NCBI RefSeq assembly: GCF_000185905.1
Contig: NC_014923.1
Coordinates: 1,364,001 to 1,428,000, forward strand
Length of the DNA: 64,000 bases
Source: Mesorhizobium ciceri biovar biserrulae WSM1271
GTDB lineage: Bacteria; Pseudomonadota; Alphaproteobacteria; Rhizobiales; Rhizobiaceae
Direction of reading: 5' to 3'
Shown piece by piece: positions 44,994 to 54,198 of this stretch; the first letter of the stretch is position 1; every line of letters starts with the position of its first letter. The notes beneath the pieces were generated by a model that ran no database searches, was not told the DNA's origin, and saw only the letters and a list, made by a program, of their open reading frames with translations. The position numbers were made by a program, and so were the translations under genes.

Positions 44994-45482
44994 ATGAGTT
45001 CCGCCGGCGGGCAGCGCATGCGCTCTGCCTTTGCCATGCCGCTCCTCACTCTTGCCATCGGCCTGTCGGCCATGGTCGTGGCTTCGCCGGCGCGTGCCGA
45101 TTTCCGCGTCTGCAACGCCACGCAGAACCTGGTCGGTGTCGGCATCGGCTATCGCGCCAAGGCCGGCTGGATCACCGAAGGCTGGTGGCACATCGAGGGA
45201 TCGAGCTGCAAGACGCTGATCGAAGGGCCGCTGTCATCAAGGTTTTACTATCTTTATGCAGAAGACGCCGAACGCGGTGGACGCTGGGACGGCCCGATCA
45301 ACATGTGCGTGGCTGAAAAAGAGTTCAAGATCGCAGGCGTAACCGACTGCGTCGCCCGGGGCTTTCAGCGCGCCGGATTCCAGGAATATGACACGGGCGA
45401 ACAGGCAAGCTGGATGGTCCAGCTGACCGATGAGTCCACAACGGGAGGCGCTCCAGCCACCCCGGGAACAAACAGTCAATGA
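44994..45482 (+). CDS. DUF1036 secreted protein
   Basis: Function unknown. The 162-residue product has a signal peptide (about MRSAFAMPLLTLAIG...ARA) and the DUF1036 domain (FRVCNATQNLVGVGIGYRAK, GWWHIEGSSCKTL, YYLYAEDAERGG). Four conserved cysteines may form disulfides. The start at 44994 has GAGGGG upstream; an ATG at 44964 is an alternative. Its stop overlaps the pyk start (ATGA), a coupling seen in other Rhizobiales. Confidence 0.85.
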   Translation: MSSAGGQRMRSAFAMPLLTLAIGLSAMVVASPARADFRVCNATQNLVGVGIGYRAKAGWITEGWWHIEGSSCKTLIEGPLSSRFYYLYAEDAERGGRWDGPINMCVAEKEFKIAGVTDCVARGFQRAGFQEYDTGEQASWMVQLTDESTTGGAPATPGTNSQ

Positions 45483-46915
45483 GACGTAGCCGCAAGGTCA
45501 AGATCCTAGCCACCATCGGTCCTGCCTCCTCCTCGGAGGAGATGCTGAAGAAACTGTTCGAAGCGGGCGCCGATGTGTTCCGCATCAATATGAGCCATAC
45601 CGACCATGAACTGATGCGCACGCTGGTCGGACGCATCCGCGCTGTCGAGGAAGCCGTTGGCAGGCCGATCGGCATCCTCGCCGATCTGCAAGGGCCAAAG
45701 CTGCGCGTCGGCAAGTTCGCCAACGGCAAGGAAGTGCTGACGCAAGGCCAGACCTTCACGCTCGACGACAATCCCGAGCCCGGCACTTCGACCAGGGTCT
45801 ATCTGCCGCATCCGGAAATCCTGAGCTCGGTCGAAGCCGGCCATCGCCTGCTGATCGACGATGGCAAGCTCGAGCTGAAGGCGGTGAAGAGCGACGGCAA
45901 GTCGATCGTCTGCACCGTCGTCGCCGGCACCACGATTTCCGACAAGAAGGGCGTCAGCCTGCCTGACACCGACCTGCCGGTCGGCGCGTTGACCGAGAAG
46001 GACCGCAAGGACCTCGATGCCGTGCTGGCCACGGGTGTCGACTGGGTGGCGCTGTCCTTCGTGCAACGGCCGGAGGATCTGGCCGAAGCGCGCAAGATCG
46101 CACGCGGCCGGGCGCTGATCATGGCCAAGATCGAGAAGCCGCAGGCTGTCGCCCGGCTGGCCGAAATCATCGAACTGTCCGACGCGCTGATGGTCGCCCG
46201 CGGCGATCTCGGCGTCGAGATGCCGCTCGAGGCGGTGCCCGGTATCCAGAAGCAGATCACGCGCGCCGCACGCCGCGCCGGCAAGCCGGTGGTGGTTGCA
46301 ACGCAGATGCTGGAATCGATGATCACGGCACCGGTGCCGACCCGCGCCGAGGTGTCCGATGTTTCGATCGCCGTCTTCGAAGGCGCCGATGCCATCATGC
46401 TGTCGGCGGAATCGGCGGCGGGTGCCTATCCCGTCGAGGCCGTGGCAATGATGAACCGTATCGCCACCAAGGTCGAGACCGATCCGACCTATGCCGGCAT
46501 CATCAACGCCCAGCGCTCCGAGCCGGAAGCGACCGGCGCCGACGCCATTTCGCTGGCCGCGCGCGAGATCGCCGAAACGCTGAAGCTGTCGGCGATCATC
46601 ACCTACACCGCATCAGGCACCACGGGCCTGCGCGCCGCCCGCGAGCGGCCGCAAGTGCCTGTTATCGCGCTGTCGCCGATCCTCAACACGGCGCGGCGGC
46701 TGTCGCTTTTGTGGGGCACGCATTGCGTTGTCTCGCCCGACGCCGTCGACCTCGACGACATGGTCAACCGCGCCTGCCGCATCGCCTTCGACGAAGGCTT
46801 CGGCAAGCCGGGCGACCGCGTCATCATCACCGCGGGCGTACCGCTGCGGACACCGGGTTCAACCAACATGCTGCGCATCGCCTATATCGGGTCGGACACA
46901 CAAGTCAGCCGCTAG
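45479..46915 (+). CDS. pyk: Pyruvate kinase
   Basis: Converts phosphoenolpyruvate and ADP to pyruvate and ATP, the last step of glycolysis. The 478-residue product has ILATIGPASSS at the start, NMSH(T)D, the ILADLQGPKLRVG loop, the active-site segment MAKIEKPQAV with catalytic Lys and Glu, and VARGDLGVEMPLE. The C-terminal allosteric domain is present. It is translationally coupled to the DUF1036 gene. Confidence 0.96.
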   Translation: MRRSRKVKILATIGPASSSEEMLKKLFEAGADVFRINMSHTDHELMRTLVGRIRAVEEAVGRPIGILADLQGPKLRVGKFANGKEVLTQGQTFTLDDNPEPGTSTRVYLPHPEILSSVEAGHRLLIDDGKLELKAVKSDGKSIVCTVVAGTTISDKKGVSLPDTDLPVGALTEKDRKDLDAVLATGVDWVALSFVQRPEDLAEARKIARGRALIMAKIEKPQAVARLAEIIELSDALMVARGDLGVEMPLEAVPGIQKQITRAARRAGKPVVVATQMLESMITAPVPTRAEVSDVSIAVFEGADAIMLSAESAAGAYPVEAVAMMNRIATKVETDPTYAGIINAQRSEPEATGADAISLAAREIAETLKLSAIITYTASGTTGLRAARERPQVPVIALSPILNTARRLSLLWGTHCVVSPDAVDLDDMVNRACRIAFDEGFGKPGDRVIITAGVPLRTPGSTNMLRIAYIGSDTQVSR

Positions 46916-46919
46916 ATTC

Positions 46920-46962
46920 CTAAAGCGTGTCGGCTCTGAACGGTTCGGGCGACCCGCTTTAG
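46920..46962. repeat. RIME-like palindrome after pyk
   Basis: CTAAAGCG (46920-46927) and CGCTTTAG (46955-46962) form the ends of a 43-bp hairpin that matches the first half of the element at 24407-24512. It overlaps the stop codon of the convergent hydrolase gene and may terminate both transcripts. Confidence 0.7.
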
Positions 46963-48023
46963 GTCGGCGCGAGTTCGGCCTGCGGTACCTTGATATCGGC
47001 GCATCTGCCGGCGCCGTAGGCGTCGCCGGCGATGCGCGCCTCCACGGTCCTGGCCATCGCCTGCAGGTCTATATTCTTGCCGGCGACCTTCTCGATGGCG
47101 CCGACGGTCAGGTCGGGCGCGATCCAGTCTGGCTTGTGACCGAGATTGTGCACCCAGACGAGTTCGGCACCGGCTATGTCGCGCGCCAGACCGACCGAAT
47201 GGATATGTGCATAGACCACCTTGTCGCGATCGCCTGAAATGACCACGGTTGGCGCCTTGATCTCGTTGTAGCGCGGTGCGGCGTCGAGGGCATAGCGATA
47301 GAGCCCGGCGACATCGGTGGCGTTGGCGCGAAAGGCTTTTGGTCGCAGCACCAGCGGGATAGAGGCCATTCCCAGATAATTGTCCGGCACCTTGTTGGGC
47401 GAGAAAACGCAGGTGGTGGCGTCGGCCATCTGCAGTGTACCGGCCGGATAGGTCAGCGTTTCGGAAAACAGCCAGCCGAGCACGGGAATGGTGGTCAGAT
47501 CGTAGTACCAGGCGGTTGCGCCGCCCGGCCATGGATGGGTCGCCGGTGCGAGGAAGACCAGTCCAAGTGTCTTGTCTGGATGCTCGCGGCCAAAGGCCGA
47601 TGTCACCACGCCGCCGAAGGAATGGCCGACGATGACAGCCTTCCTGATGCCGAGATGGTCCATCAGTGCGGCAATGGTGTTGGCCTGCGCCGACGGGTTC
47701 TCGTTATGGGTGCCGCGACCCGACCAGCCGTGGCCTGGCCGGTCGAAGAACAGCATTTCGGCGCGGCCTTCGAGCAAGGGACGCAGCGGCAGCATCTGGT
47801 CCCTGAGATTGGCGCTGGCGCCGTGAATGAAGACGATCGGCGGCAGCTCGGCGTTGGCGGGTGCCGGAACATGGACATAGTGGATGCGGGCGCCGTCGAT
47901 GTCGGCGAACTCGCCGAGCGGCGGATCGCGGCGCTCGATCAGCCATGAGCCGACGCGGGTGACGCCGACAAAGCCGAAGACAAGCGCCATCAGGAAGGCA
48001 AGGGCGGCGTAGATCAGGTTCAT
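46959..48023 (-). CDS. Alpha/beta hydrolase, membrane anchored
   Basis: Serine hydrolase of unknown substrate. The 354-residue product has an N-terminal hydrophobic anchor (LIYAALAFLMALVFGFVGV), the oxyanion motif IVFIHGASAN, FFDRPGHGWSG, the nucleophile elbow GHSFGG (Ser), Asp in VISGDRDKVV and His in HNLGHKPDW, an intact triad. The start at 48023 has no ribosome site: its leader on this strand is pyrimidine-rich and runs into an 8-bp minisatellite 33 bp upstream. Expression may therefore be unusual. Confidence 0.85.
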   Translation of the reverse strand: MNLIYAALAFLMALVFGFVGVTRVGSWLIERRDPPLGEFADIDGARIHYVHVPAPANAELPPIVFIHGASANLRDQMLPLRPLLEGRAEMLFFDRPGHGWSGRGTHNENPSAQANTIAALMDHLGIRKAVIVGHSFGGVVTSAFGREHPDKTLGLVFLAPATHPWPGGATAWYYDLTTIPVLGWLFSETLTYPAGTLQMADATTCVFSPNKVPDNYLGMASIPLVLRPKAFRANATDVAGLYRYALDAAPRYNEIKAPTVVISGDRDKVVYAHIHSVGLARDIAGAELVWVHNLGHKPDWIAPDLTVGAIEKVAGKNIDLQAMARTVEARIAGDAYGAGRCADIKVPQAELAPT

Positions 48024-48056
48024 GGGGGAAGATACGGAGGTGGAGGGGGGTAAGTT

Positions 48057-48198
48057 GTAGGGGAGTAGGGGAGTAGGGGAGTAGGGGAGTAGGGGAGTAG
48101 GGGAGTAGGGGAGTAGGGGAGTAGGGGAGTAGGGGAGTAGGGGAGTAGGGGAGTAGGGGAGTAGGGGAGTAGGGGAGTAGGGGAGTAGGGGAGTAGGG
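48057..48198. repeat. 8-bp minisatellite (GTAGGGGA, about 17.75 copies)
   Basis: 142 bp of uninterrupted GTAGGGGA repeats between the hydrolase start and the TPR gene stop. The plus strand has regularly spaced GGGG tracts and could fold as G-quadruplexes; the hydrolase mRNA leader would be the C-rich complement. Eight is not a multiple of three, but the array is non-coding. A short inverse copy (TTACTCCCCTAG, about 48250-48261) follows the array. Confidence 0.97.
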
Positions 48199-48266
48199 TG
48201 TGTGTTCCGCAGGTGCGATCTGCCCCTACGGTCTTACTGCCCTATTCCCTTACTCCCCTAGAGCAA

Positions 48267-48872
48267 TCAGATGCCTTCACCGGCAAGTTCCTCCGAAATC
48301 GTGCCGACCTGGTCCTGGGCGCTGCGCATCATCGGATAGATGGCCAGGACCTTTTGCCAGGCCTCGAGCGCCGATTGCTTGTGGCCGGTCAGCGCCATGA
48401 TCTGCGCCAGGCCGGACAGCGCACCGAAATGGCGCGGCTCGAGCTGCAGCGTATGGTCGATGTCGGACATCGACTTGCCGTAGTTCTTCATCATGAAATG
48501 GACGGTGGCACGTCGGTTCCAGCCTTCGGCATAAGTAGGCTGCAAAGTCACCACCTGGTCGAGGAAATCGAGCGCGACGTCGAACTTCTGGCCCTCGACG
48601 GCTTTTTGCGACCATTGCATCATCAGGTCGATCGAGGCGCTGCCGGATTGCGACCACTCGCTCCAGATGTTGCCGGCGATGCGCTCCGCCGCCTTTTCGT
48701 TGCGTTCGCGTTTCAAGTCGCTGAACAGCTGATCGAGGCGGGCTTGTTTCGTCGTTGGGGCGGGCGGCGCATCCTGAGTGGACGGCGGCGCGACAGCACC
48801 ATCCGCCCATGCCGGGCCATAAATGACGCCGGAAACAAGCAGAGATGTCAAAAATGCAAAAAGAATCCGCAT
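48267..48872 (-). CDS. TPR-containing secreted protein
   Basis: Function unknown. The 201-residue product has a signal peptide (MRILFAFLTSLLVSGVIYGPAWA), a Pro/Ala linker and three TPR-like helical pairs (about 60-185: WSQKAVEGQKFDVALDFLDQ, YAEGWNRRATVHFMM, PRHFGALSGLAQIMALTGH). Similar short TPR lipid-free proteins are common in Rhizobiales and probably scaffold envelope complexes. Confidence 0.85.
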   Translation of the reverse strand: MRILFAFLTSLLVSGVIYGPAWADGAVAPPSTQDAPPAPTTKQARLDQLFSDLKRERNEKAAERIAGNIWSEWSQSGSASIDLMMQWSQKAVEGQKFDVALDFLDQVVTLQPTYAEGWNRRATVHFMMKNYGKSMSDIDHTLQLEPRHFGALSGLAQIMALTGHKQSALEAWQKVLAIYPMMRSAQDQVGTISEELAGEGI

Positions 48873-48953
48873 CGCCGGACTCTAGTCCCGGGCGAGAGAA
48901 CGTCAAACTGAATTTGGCGTGAAAAGGCCGGCAGACGGCGACAAGCATCAAAT

Positions 48954-48978
48954 GGGCGGAGGCAACAGCCTCCTGCCC
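48954..48978 (-). terminator. Stem-loop after rpmJ
   Basis: On the minus strand GGGCAGGAGGC pairs with GCCTCCGCCC (one bulge) around a TGTT loop, 6 bp after the rpmJ stop. It is a probable intrinsic terminator, with only a short T tract. Confidence 0.55.
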
Positions 48979-48984
48979 GAAAAC

Positions 48985-49110
48985 TCAGCCCTGACGTGCC
49001 TTGTAGCGCGGGGCGGTCTTGTTGATGATGTAGATGCGGCCCTTGCGGCGAACCAGCTGGTTGTCGCGGTGACGCGCCTTCAGCGCCTTGAGCGAATTCT
49101 TGATCTTCAT
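48985..49110 (-). CDS. rpmJ: 50S ribosomal protein L36, cysteine-free (YkgO type)
   Basis: Small 23S rRNA-binding ribosomal protein. The 41-residue product starts [20 protein letters not shown] and ends [15 protein letters not shown], a full match to alphaproteobacterial L36. It has no cysteine, so it is the zinc-independent form. In species with two L36 genes this form is used under zinc shortage; in Rhizobiales it is often the only one. The gene is too short for ordinary ORF cut-offs. Confidence 0.93.
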   Translation of the reverse strand: MKIKNSLKALKARHRDNQLVRRKGRIYIINKTAPRYKARQG

Positions 49111-49350
49111 GGTCTTGCCTGTCGGTGTGGACCCGGTTGGGTCGAAATTTTAAGGCGCGCCAGAAGACGCGCCTTTGAACTGTGGGTGGCTCATAAACGA
49201 GGAGCCTTGTCCCTGTCAACCGCAAGCGTGCTCCATAGCGGCTGTGAATCATCCCTGTCATCAATTATCCGCCATGTCGGCCTTGCGGCATTGCGCGGCC
49301 CTGGGCCGGCTGGGATGATGCGGTCGCCGTGAAATGATTTGGAGACGACT

Positions 49351-49773
49351 ATGCGCCGGATGTTCCTGGCCGCCTGCCTTGTCCTGCTGGCGGCAGCTTC
49401 GGTTGCGCGCGCGCAGGAATGCGACCGCAGCGACGACAGCCAGCAAATGATGAACATCTGTGCCGGCGAGGACTACCAGGCGGCCGACGCCAGGCTCAAC
49501 ACGGCCTATCAGAACCTCATCAGCTCGGACGATGCCAACGGCAAGAGATTGCTGCAGGTGGCGCAACGCGCCTGGATCACTTTTCGCGATGCCGAGTGCG
49601 CGCATTCCACCGCCGCCAGCGAAGGCGGGTCGATCCATTCGATGGAAGTTTCGCAATGCCTGACCAGATTGACCAATGACCGCGTCAAGCAGCTTGCTGC
49701 CGCGGCCAATTGCGAGGAAGGCGATGGGAGTTGCGCCAATACAGGGCAGGACGAGAGCGACGACGCGCAGTAG
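49351..49773 (+). CDS. LprI-like (DUF1311) secreted protein
   Basis: Lysozyme-inhibitor LprI N-terminal-like domain; some members inhibit lysozyme, most are untested. The 140-residue product has a signal peptide (MRRMFLAACLVLLAAASVARA) and the DUF1311 pattern with conserved cysteines (CDRSDDSQQMMNICAGEDYQ, AARLNTAYQNL, RAWITFRDAEC). The ATG at 49351 follows GGAG; a TTG at 49339 is less likely. Confidence 0.88.
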   Translation: MRRMFLAACLVLLAAASVARAQECDRSDDSQQMMNICAGEDYQAADARLNTAYQNLISSDDANGKRLLQVAQRAWITFRDAECAHSTAASEGGSIHSMEVSQCLTRLTNDRVKQLAAAANCEEGDGSCANTGQDESDDAQ

Positions 49774-49779
49774 GCAACC

Positions 49780-50859
49780 TTATGAGGCGCGACGTCTGAT
49801 CCGAGTGAAATGACCCATCTTGCGGCCGGGCCGCGCTTCGGCCTTGCCGTAGAGATGCAGCATCAGATCGGGCTCGGCGAGAAGCTCCGGGACGCGTATC
49901 ACATCGTCGCCGATCAGGTTTTCCATCACGCAGTCGGAATGGCGGTCCGGGCCGCCGAGCGGCAGGCCGGCGATGGCGCGGATATGCTGCTCGAACTGCG
50001 AAACGACACAGGCGGCTTCCGTCCAATGGCCGGAATTGTGCACGCGCGGCGCGATCTCGTTGGCCAGCAGCGAGCCATCGGCCAGCACGAAGAACTCGAC
50101 GCCGATGACACCGACATAGTCGAGCGCCGCAAGGATCTTCGATGCGGCCGTTCGGGCTGCTTGCGCCGTCTCCGGCATAATGGCGGCCGGCAAGGTCGAT
50201 GTGTGGAGAATGCCGTTGCGATGGATATTCTCGGCTGGATCGTAGGCGACAACCGCACCGTCCAGCCCACGCGCCGCGATCACCGATATCTCGCGCTCGA
50301 ACGGCACGAAGGACTCCAGAATCAGCGGCACATTGCCCATCGCCTCGCATGTGCCGGCAAAACCGCCGGCTTCCATGTTGCGGAAGACGCGCTGGCCCTT
50401 GCCGTCATATCCCATGCGCCGGGTCTTCAGGATGCCGCTGCCGTCGAATGCTCTCAGCGCCGCCGCCAGCTCGTCATCATTGTCGACGGCGTGGAAATCG
50501 GCGGTGGCAATGCCGATGCCGTTGAGGAATGTTTTTTCGTCCACCCGGTCCTGCGCCACTTCCAGCGCACGCGCCGGCGGATAGACCGGAACCTTGGCCG
50601 CCAGCGCGCTGGCCGCCGCGACCGGGACGTTCTCGAACTCGTAGGTGATGACGGAACTCGACGCTGCCAGTTCGGCAAGGGCGGCCGGGTCGTCATAGGC
50701 GGCTGTTATCTGCCGGTTGGCGACCTGTGCGGCCGGGCAATCCGCTTGCGGCTCCAGCACCACGGTGCGGTAGCCGAGGCGGGCGGCAGCAACAGCCAGC
50801 ATGCGGCCGAGCTGGCCGCCGCCAATGATACCGATGGTCGATCCGGCGGGCAGGCTCAC
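49780..50859 (-). CDS. purK: 5-(carboxyamino)imidazole ribonucleotide synthase
   Basis: ATP-dependent carboxylation of AIR to N5-CAIR in purine synthesis. The 359-residue ATP-grasp protein starts [20 protein letters not shown], with [45 protein letters not shown] and [13 protein letters not shown]. The start is GTG at 50859 overlapping the purE stop (GTGA), so the pair is coupled. Confidence 0.96.
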   Translation of the reverse strand: MSLPAGSTIGIIGGGQLGRMLAVAAARLGYRTVVLEPQADCPAAQVANRQITAAYDDPAALAELAASSSVITYEFENVPVAAASALAAKVPVYPPARALEVAQDRVDEKTFLNGIGIATADFHAVDNDDELAAALRAFDGSGILKTRRMGYDGKGQRVFRNMEAGGFAGTCEAMGNVPLILESFVPFEREISVIAARGLDGAVVAYDPAENIHRNGILHTSTLPAAIMPETAQAARTAASKILAALDYVGVIGVEFFVLADGSLLANEIAPRVHNSGHWTEAACVVSQFEQHIRAIAGLPLGGPDRHSDCVMENLIGDDVIRVPELLAEPDLMLHLYGKAEARPGRKMGHFTRIRRRAS

Positions 50860-51374
50860 GGCGTATCCGTCGGTTCAGCCGCGACCTTGGCAGTCTGCGC
50901 GGCGCGCCAGGCATCCAGACGGACGGCAAGGCTGTCATCGTTCAGGGCCAGCACGGCGGCGGCCAAAAGGGCTGCGTTGGCGGCTCCAGCCTTGCCTATG
51001 GCCAGCGTTCCAACGGGAATGCCGGCTGGCATCTGGACGATGGACAGCAGCGAATCCTGCCCGGAAAGCGCTTTCGATTCCACCGGCACGCCGAACACCG
51101 GCAATGGCGTCATCGCCGCCGTCATGCCGGGCAGGTGTGCTGCACCGCCGGCGCCGGCGATGATCACCTGGTAACCGGCCGCCTTGGCGCCCTTGGCGAA
51201 ATCATAGAGCCGGTCCGGTGTGCGGTGCGCGGAGATGATGAGCCGCTTGTGCGGGATGCCAAGTGCTTCCAGCGTTTCGGCGGCATGGCGCATCGTCGAC
51301 CAGTCGGACTGGCTGCCCATGATGATGGCGACGTCGGCGCGTTGATCGTCCAAGTCCGTGTTCCCCGGCGACAA
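50856..51374 (-). CDS. purE: N5-carboxyaminoimidazole ribonucleotide mutase
   Basis: Converts N5-CAIR to CAIR, the step after PurK. The 172-residue product has [22 protein letters not shown](Y) and [11 protein letters not shown]. The start is uncertain: TTG at 51374 gives 172 residues, while TTG at 51353 ([16 protein letters not shown]) is closer to usual PurE N-termini. It is the first gene of purEK. Confidence 0.94.
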   Translation of the reverse strand: MSPGNTDLDDQRADVAIIMGSQSDWSTMRHAAETLEALGIPHKRLIISAHRTPDRLYDFAKGAKAAGYQVIIAGAGGAAHLPGMTAAMTPLPVFGVPVESKALSGQDSLLSIVQMPAGIPVGTLAIGKAGAANAALLAAAVLALNDDSLAVRLDAWRAAQTAKVAAEPTDTP

Positions 51375-51455
51375 AGGCGCGCCTTAGCGGAATTCGCGCG
51401 AGGCCGCAAGGATAGGCGGCCGCTGCTGCGGTCTGGCAAGACGGAAACCAGCCGG

Positions 51456-52349
51456 TCAGATGCCGTCGCGCTCGGCCTCTGGCGTCGAGACCAGCAAGGC
51501 CGAAGCCGCGTTGGCGGCGGTGATGGCCGCCCGCATGGTCTGCCCACGGGCAAGTCCCGCGGCCAGCGCGCCAACGAATTCATCGCCGGCGCCATGCGTG
51601 CTGGCGACCTTGACCGGGATGGCGGACAGCGCAAAGGCCTCGCCGCTCCGGTCGCAACAGGCGACACCTTCGCCGCCCGCCGTGACAATTGCCACCGGAT
51701 AGAGATCGGCCAATAGCCGTGCGGCTTGCGCGGCCCCGTCGAGTGTCTCGACCACTGCCGTGCCAGCCAGGAATTCCGCCTCGATGGCGTTGACCACCAA
51801 TATGTCGACCAGGGCGATCAACTCCTCGGAGAGTTTGCGCGCGGGGGCCGCGTTGAGCACGACGCGACCGCCCCGTGCCTTGACTGCGCGTGCGGCGGCA
51901 ATGTTGGCGGCTTCCGGCACTTCGTTCTGCAGCAGGAGCACCGCCGTCTGTCCCACCACATCGGAAGCAGAGGCACTGTCGGCATGGCCCAGTGCCAGAT
52001 TGCTGCCCGAGACGATCACCGCGCCATAGTCGCCGCCTTGGTCGAAGATCGCCACGCTCATGCCGGAGCCGGCGCCAGCGGCCACCCGCACGAAGCGGCG
52101 GTCGACCTTGGCGCGATCGAGATTGGCCAGCAACGCCCGCCCGAAATCATCGTCGCCGACGGCGCCGATCATCGCCGCATACACACCGGCCCGCGCCGCC
52201 GAGACGGCCTGGTTGCCGCCCTTGCCACCGCATTTGGGGTGCCAGGCATGGCCGGTCACCGTCTCGCCCTTGCGCGGGCGGTCGGGCGCGTCGACCATAA
52301 TGTCGTAATGCAGGCTGCCGAACACGGTCACCAGCGGCGTTGTCGTCAT
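51456..52349 (-). CDS. PfkB family sugar kinase (ribokinase-like)
   Basis: Phosphorylates the sugar or derivative brought in by the upstream ABC importer. The 297-residue product has the PfkB N-motif region (GGKGGNQAVSAARAG), NAAPA(R)KLS, and the C-terminal active-site motif STHGAGDEFVGALAAGLA, where the usual DTTGAGD is THGAGD. The start at 52349 overlaps the RpiR stop (ATGA); longer frames run into that gene. It is the last gene of the sugar operon. Confidence 0.92.
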   Translation of the reverse strand: MTTTPLVTVFGSLHYDIMVDAPDRPRKGETVTGHAWHPKCGGKGGNQAVSAARAGVYAAMIGAVGDDDFGRALLANLDRAKVDRRFVRVAAGAGSGMSVAIFDQGGDYGAVIVSGSNLALGHADSASASDVVGQTAVLLLQNEVPEAANIAAARAVKARGGRVVLNAAPARKLSEELIALVDILVVNAIEAEFLAGTAVVETLDGAAQAARLLADLYPVAIVTAGGEGVACCDRSGEAFALSAIPVKVASTHGAGDEFVGALAAGLARGQTMRAAITAANAASALLVSTPEAERDGI

Positions 52350-53221
52350 GAGCCCCGGTCTTTTCGTTTCGATGTCACCGCCGACATGGTGCGGCCGAGA
52401 TTGCGCTCCGCCGCCTGATAGTCGCGCTGCGCCACCGCGACGAACAACGCGTCGAGAATGTTGAGCTGGGCAATGCGGGCCGCTGCGTTCTCGCCCATCA
52501 GCGGCGAACCCTGCGCGGTCGAGCACAGAACGATATCGGCGACGGCGGCCAGGGGCGAGTTGTCGTAATTGGTGATGGCCAGCGTGCGGGCACCGTTCTT
52601 GCGAGCCAACTGGATGGCGTCGATAACGGCCGACGTGTTGCCCGAATGCGAGAAGCCGACGGCGATGTCGTCGCCGCCGAGCAGCGAGGCCGACATCAGC
52701 ATCATGTGCGAATCGTCGTAGACGGATGCGCGGATGCCGATGCGCAGGAATTTGTGCGAAACGTCGCGCGCGATCTGCGCCGAGCCGCCGACGCCATAGA
52801 AATCCCGGTTCTTGGCACGGAAGAGCAGCTCGGCGGCGCGGTCGAAATCCTCGATGTCGAGGATCGCCAGCGTCTCCTCCAGCGCCTGGATGGAGGTGCG
52901 GAACACTTTTTGCACGATCTCGGCCGAACTGTCGTCGGATGACAGTTCCTGGTGCATCTCGGCGGTCGGCAGGCGACTGTACTCATAGACGGCGGTGCGG
53001 AAGTCGCGATAGCCGGAAAAGCCGAGCTTCTTGGCGATCTTGACCACCATCGCCTCGGACACGCCGGATTCCTCGGCGATCTGCTTCAGCGGAATGCTCT
53101 CGTCGAAGCCGCGCCGGCCGAAGACGGTTTCCACCACCTTCGCCTCCAGCGGAGTGAGATGCGGCATCATCATGCGGATGCGCGGTCCTACCGCTTTCAG
53201 GTCCAGCCCGCTCAAGGTCAT
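52346..53221 (-). CDS. RpiR/HexR-type transcriptional regulator
   Basis: Sugar-phosphate-responsive regulator of the operon. The 291-residue product has an N-terminal HTH_6 domain (IPLKQIAEESGVSEAMVVKI, AKKLGFSGYRDFRT at about 43-77) and a C-terminal SIS domain (YGVGGSAQIARDVSHKFLRI, GFSHSGNTSAVIDA). It overlaps the permease stop and the kinase start, so it is fully embedded in the operon. A palindrome upstream of the operon is its candidate site. Confidence 0.93.
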   Translation of the reverse strand: MTLSGLDLKAVGPRIRMMMPHLTPLEAKVVETVFGRRGFDESIPLKQIAEESGVSEAMVVKIAKKLGFSGYRDFRTAVYEYSRLPTAEMHQELSSDDSSAEIVQKVFRTSIQALEETLAILDIEDFDRAAELLFRAKNRDFYGVGGSAQIARDVSHKFLRIGIRASVYDDSHMMLMSASLLGGDDIAVGFSHSGNTSAVIDAIQLARKNGARTLAITNYDNSPLAAVADIVLCSTAQGSPLMGENAAARIAQLNILDALFVAVAQRDYQAAERNLGRTMSAVTSKRKDRGS

Positions 53222-54186
53222 CCACGCCCCCTCGTCACGCGATCGATAAGCATCGCGGCGAGGATTATAAGACCAGTTGCCAAAAGCTGATAGAAGGACT
53301 GGACGTTCATCAGCGTCAAACCGTTGCGCATGGCGCCGAGGATGACGGCGCCCAGGATGGTGCCGACGACGCTGCCCTTGCCGCCCATCAGCGAGGCGCC
53401 GCCGATGGCGGCAGCCGCGATGGCGTCGAGCTCCCAGAGATTGCCGAGGATGGGTTCGGCGGCGCCCAACCGGCCGATCAGGATCTGCGCGGCAAGCGCC
53501 GCCAGCAGGCCTGAGATCATGTAGGCGGCGATCTTGGTGCGGGCAATCGGCACGCCGGCGATGTAGGCCGCCTCCTCGTTGCCGCCGACGGCGAGCAGAT
53601 ATTCGCCGAAGGGCGTCTTCTTCAAAACGACCCAGGCGACGACAGCCACGCAGGCGACGATGACGACCGCCAGAGGCAGTCCGAACAGCGAACCGTTGAA
53701 GACGGCGCGAAAGCCTGGGGGCAGGCCGAGGACCGGATTGCCGCCGGTGTAGATCAGCGCCAGTGCCCGATAGGTGCTGAGCGTTCCCAACGTGACGATG
53801 AAGGGCTGCAGCCCAACATGGGCGACGAGCACGCCGTTGACGAGGCCGCAGGCAAGACCAATGGCGAAGCCGGCGGCGATGGCCAGCGGAAACGGCACGC
53901 CGGCGACCATCATAGAGGCCGAGATGACGGCCGAGAGTGCCGCCGTCGGCCCGACCGACAGGTCGATGCCGCCGGAGATGATGACCAGCGTCATGCCCAG
54001 CGCCAGACAGGCATTGATGCTCGACTGCTGCAGGATGTTGATCAGGTTGCGCTCGGCGAAGAAGCCGGGCACCAGCGCGCCGAACACGGCCAGGATCACG
54101 ACAAGCCCGATCAGCGTGCCGGCGTCGCGCATGGAAACACCGCGCAGGAATTCGGCCTGGGGCCGCACCAGAGTGGCATCCGACAT
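53218..54186 (-). CDS. Sugar ABC transporter permease (RbsC-like)
   Basis: Membrane channel of a ribose/xylose-type importer. The 322-residue product has about ten hydrophobic segments and the family regions GMTLVIISGGIDLSVG, GLACGLVNGVLVAHVGLQPF and GGASLMGGKGSVVGTILGAV. The ATG at 54186 has AGGTGA upstream; a GTG at 54195 is an alternative. It overlaps the RpiR start. Confidence 0.94.
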   Translation of the reverse strand: MSDATLVRPQAEFLRGVSMRDAGTLIGLVVILAVFGALVPGFFAERNLINILQQSSINACLALGMTLVIISGGIDLSVGPTAALSAVISASMMVAGVPFPLAIAAGFAIGLACGLVNGVLVAHVGLQPFIVTLGTLSTYRALALIYTGGNPVLGLPPGFRAVFNGSLFGLPLAVVIVACVAVVAWVVLKKTPFGEYLLAVGGNEEAAYIAGVPIARTKIAAYMISGLLAALAAQILIGRLGAAEPILGNLWELDAIAAAAIGGASLMGGKGSVVGTILGAVILGAMRNGLTLMNVQSFYQLLATGLIILAAMLIDRVTRGRG

Positions 54187-54198
54187 ATCCGTCACCTA

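Noticed and set aside
48057..48198. Possible CRISPR array
   Set aside because: The repeat unit is 8 bp without spacers and there are no cas genes; it is a minisatellite.
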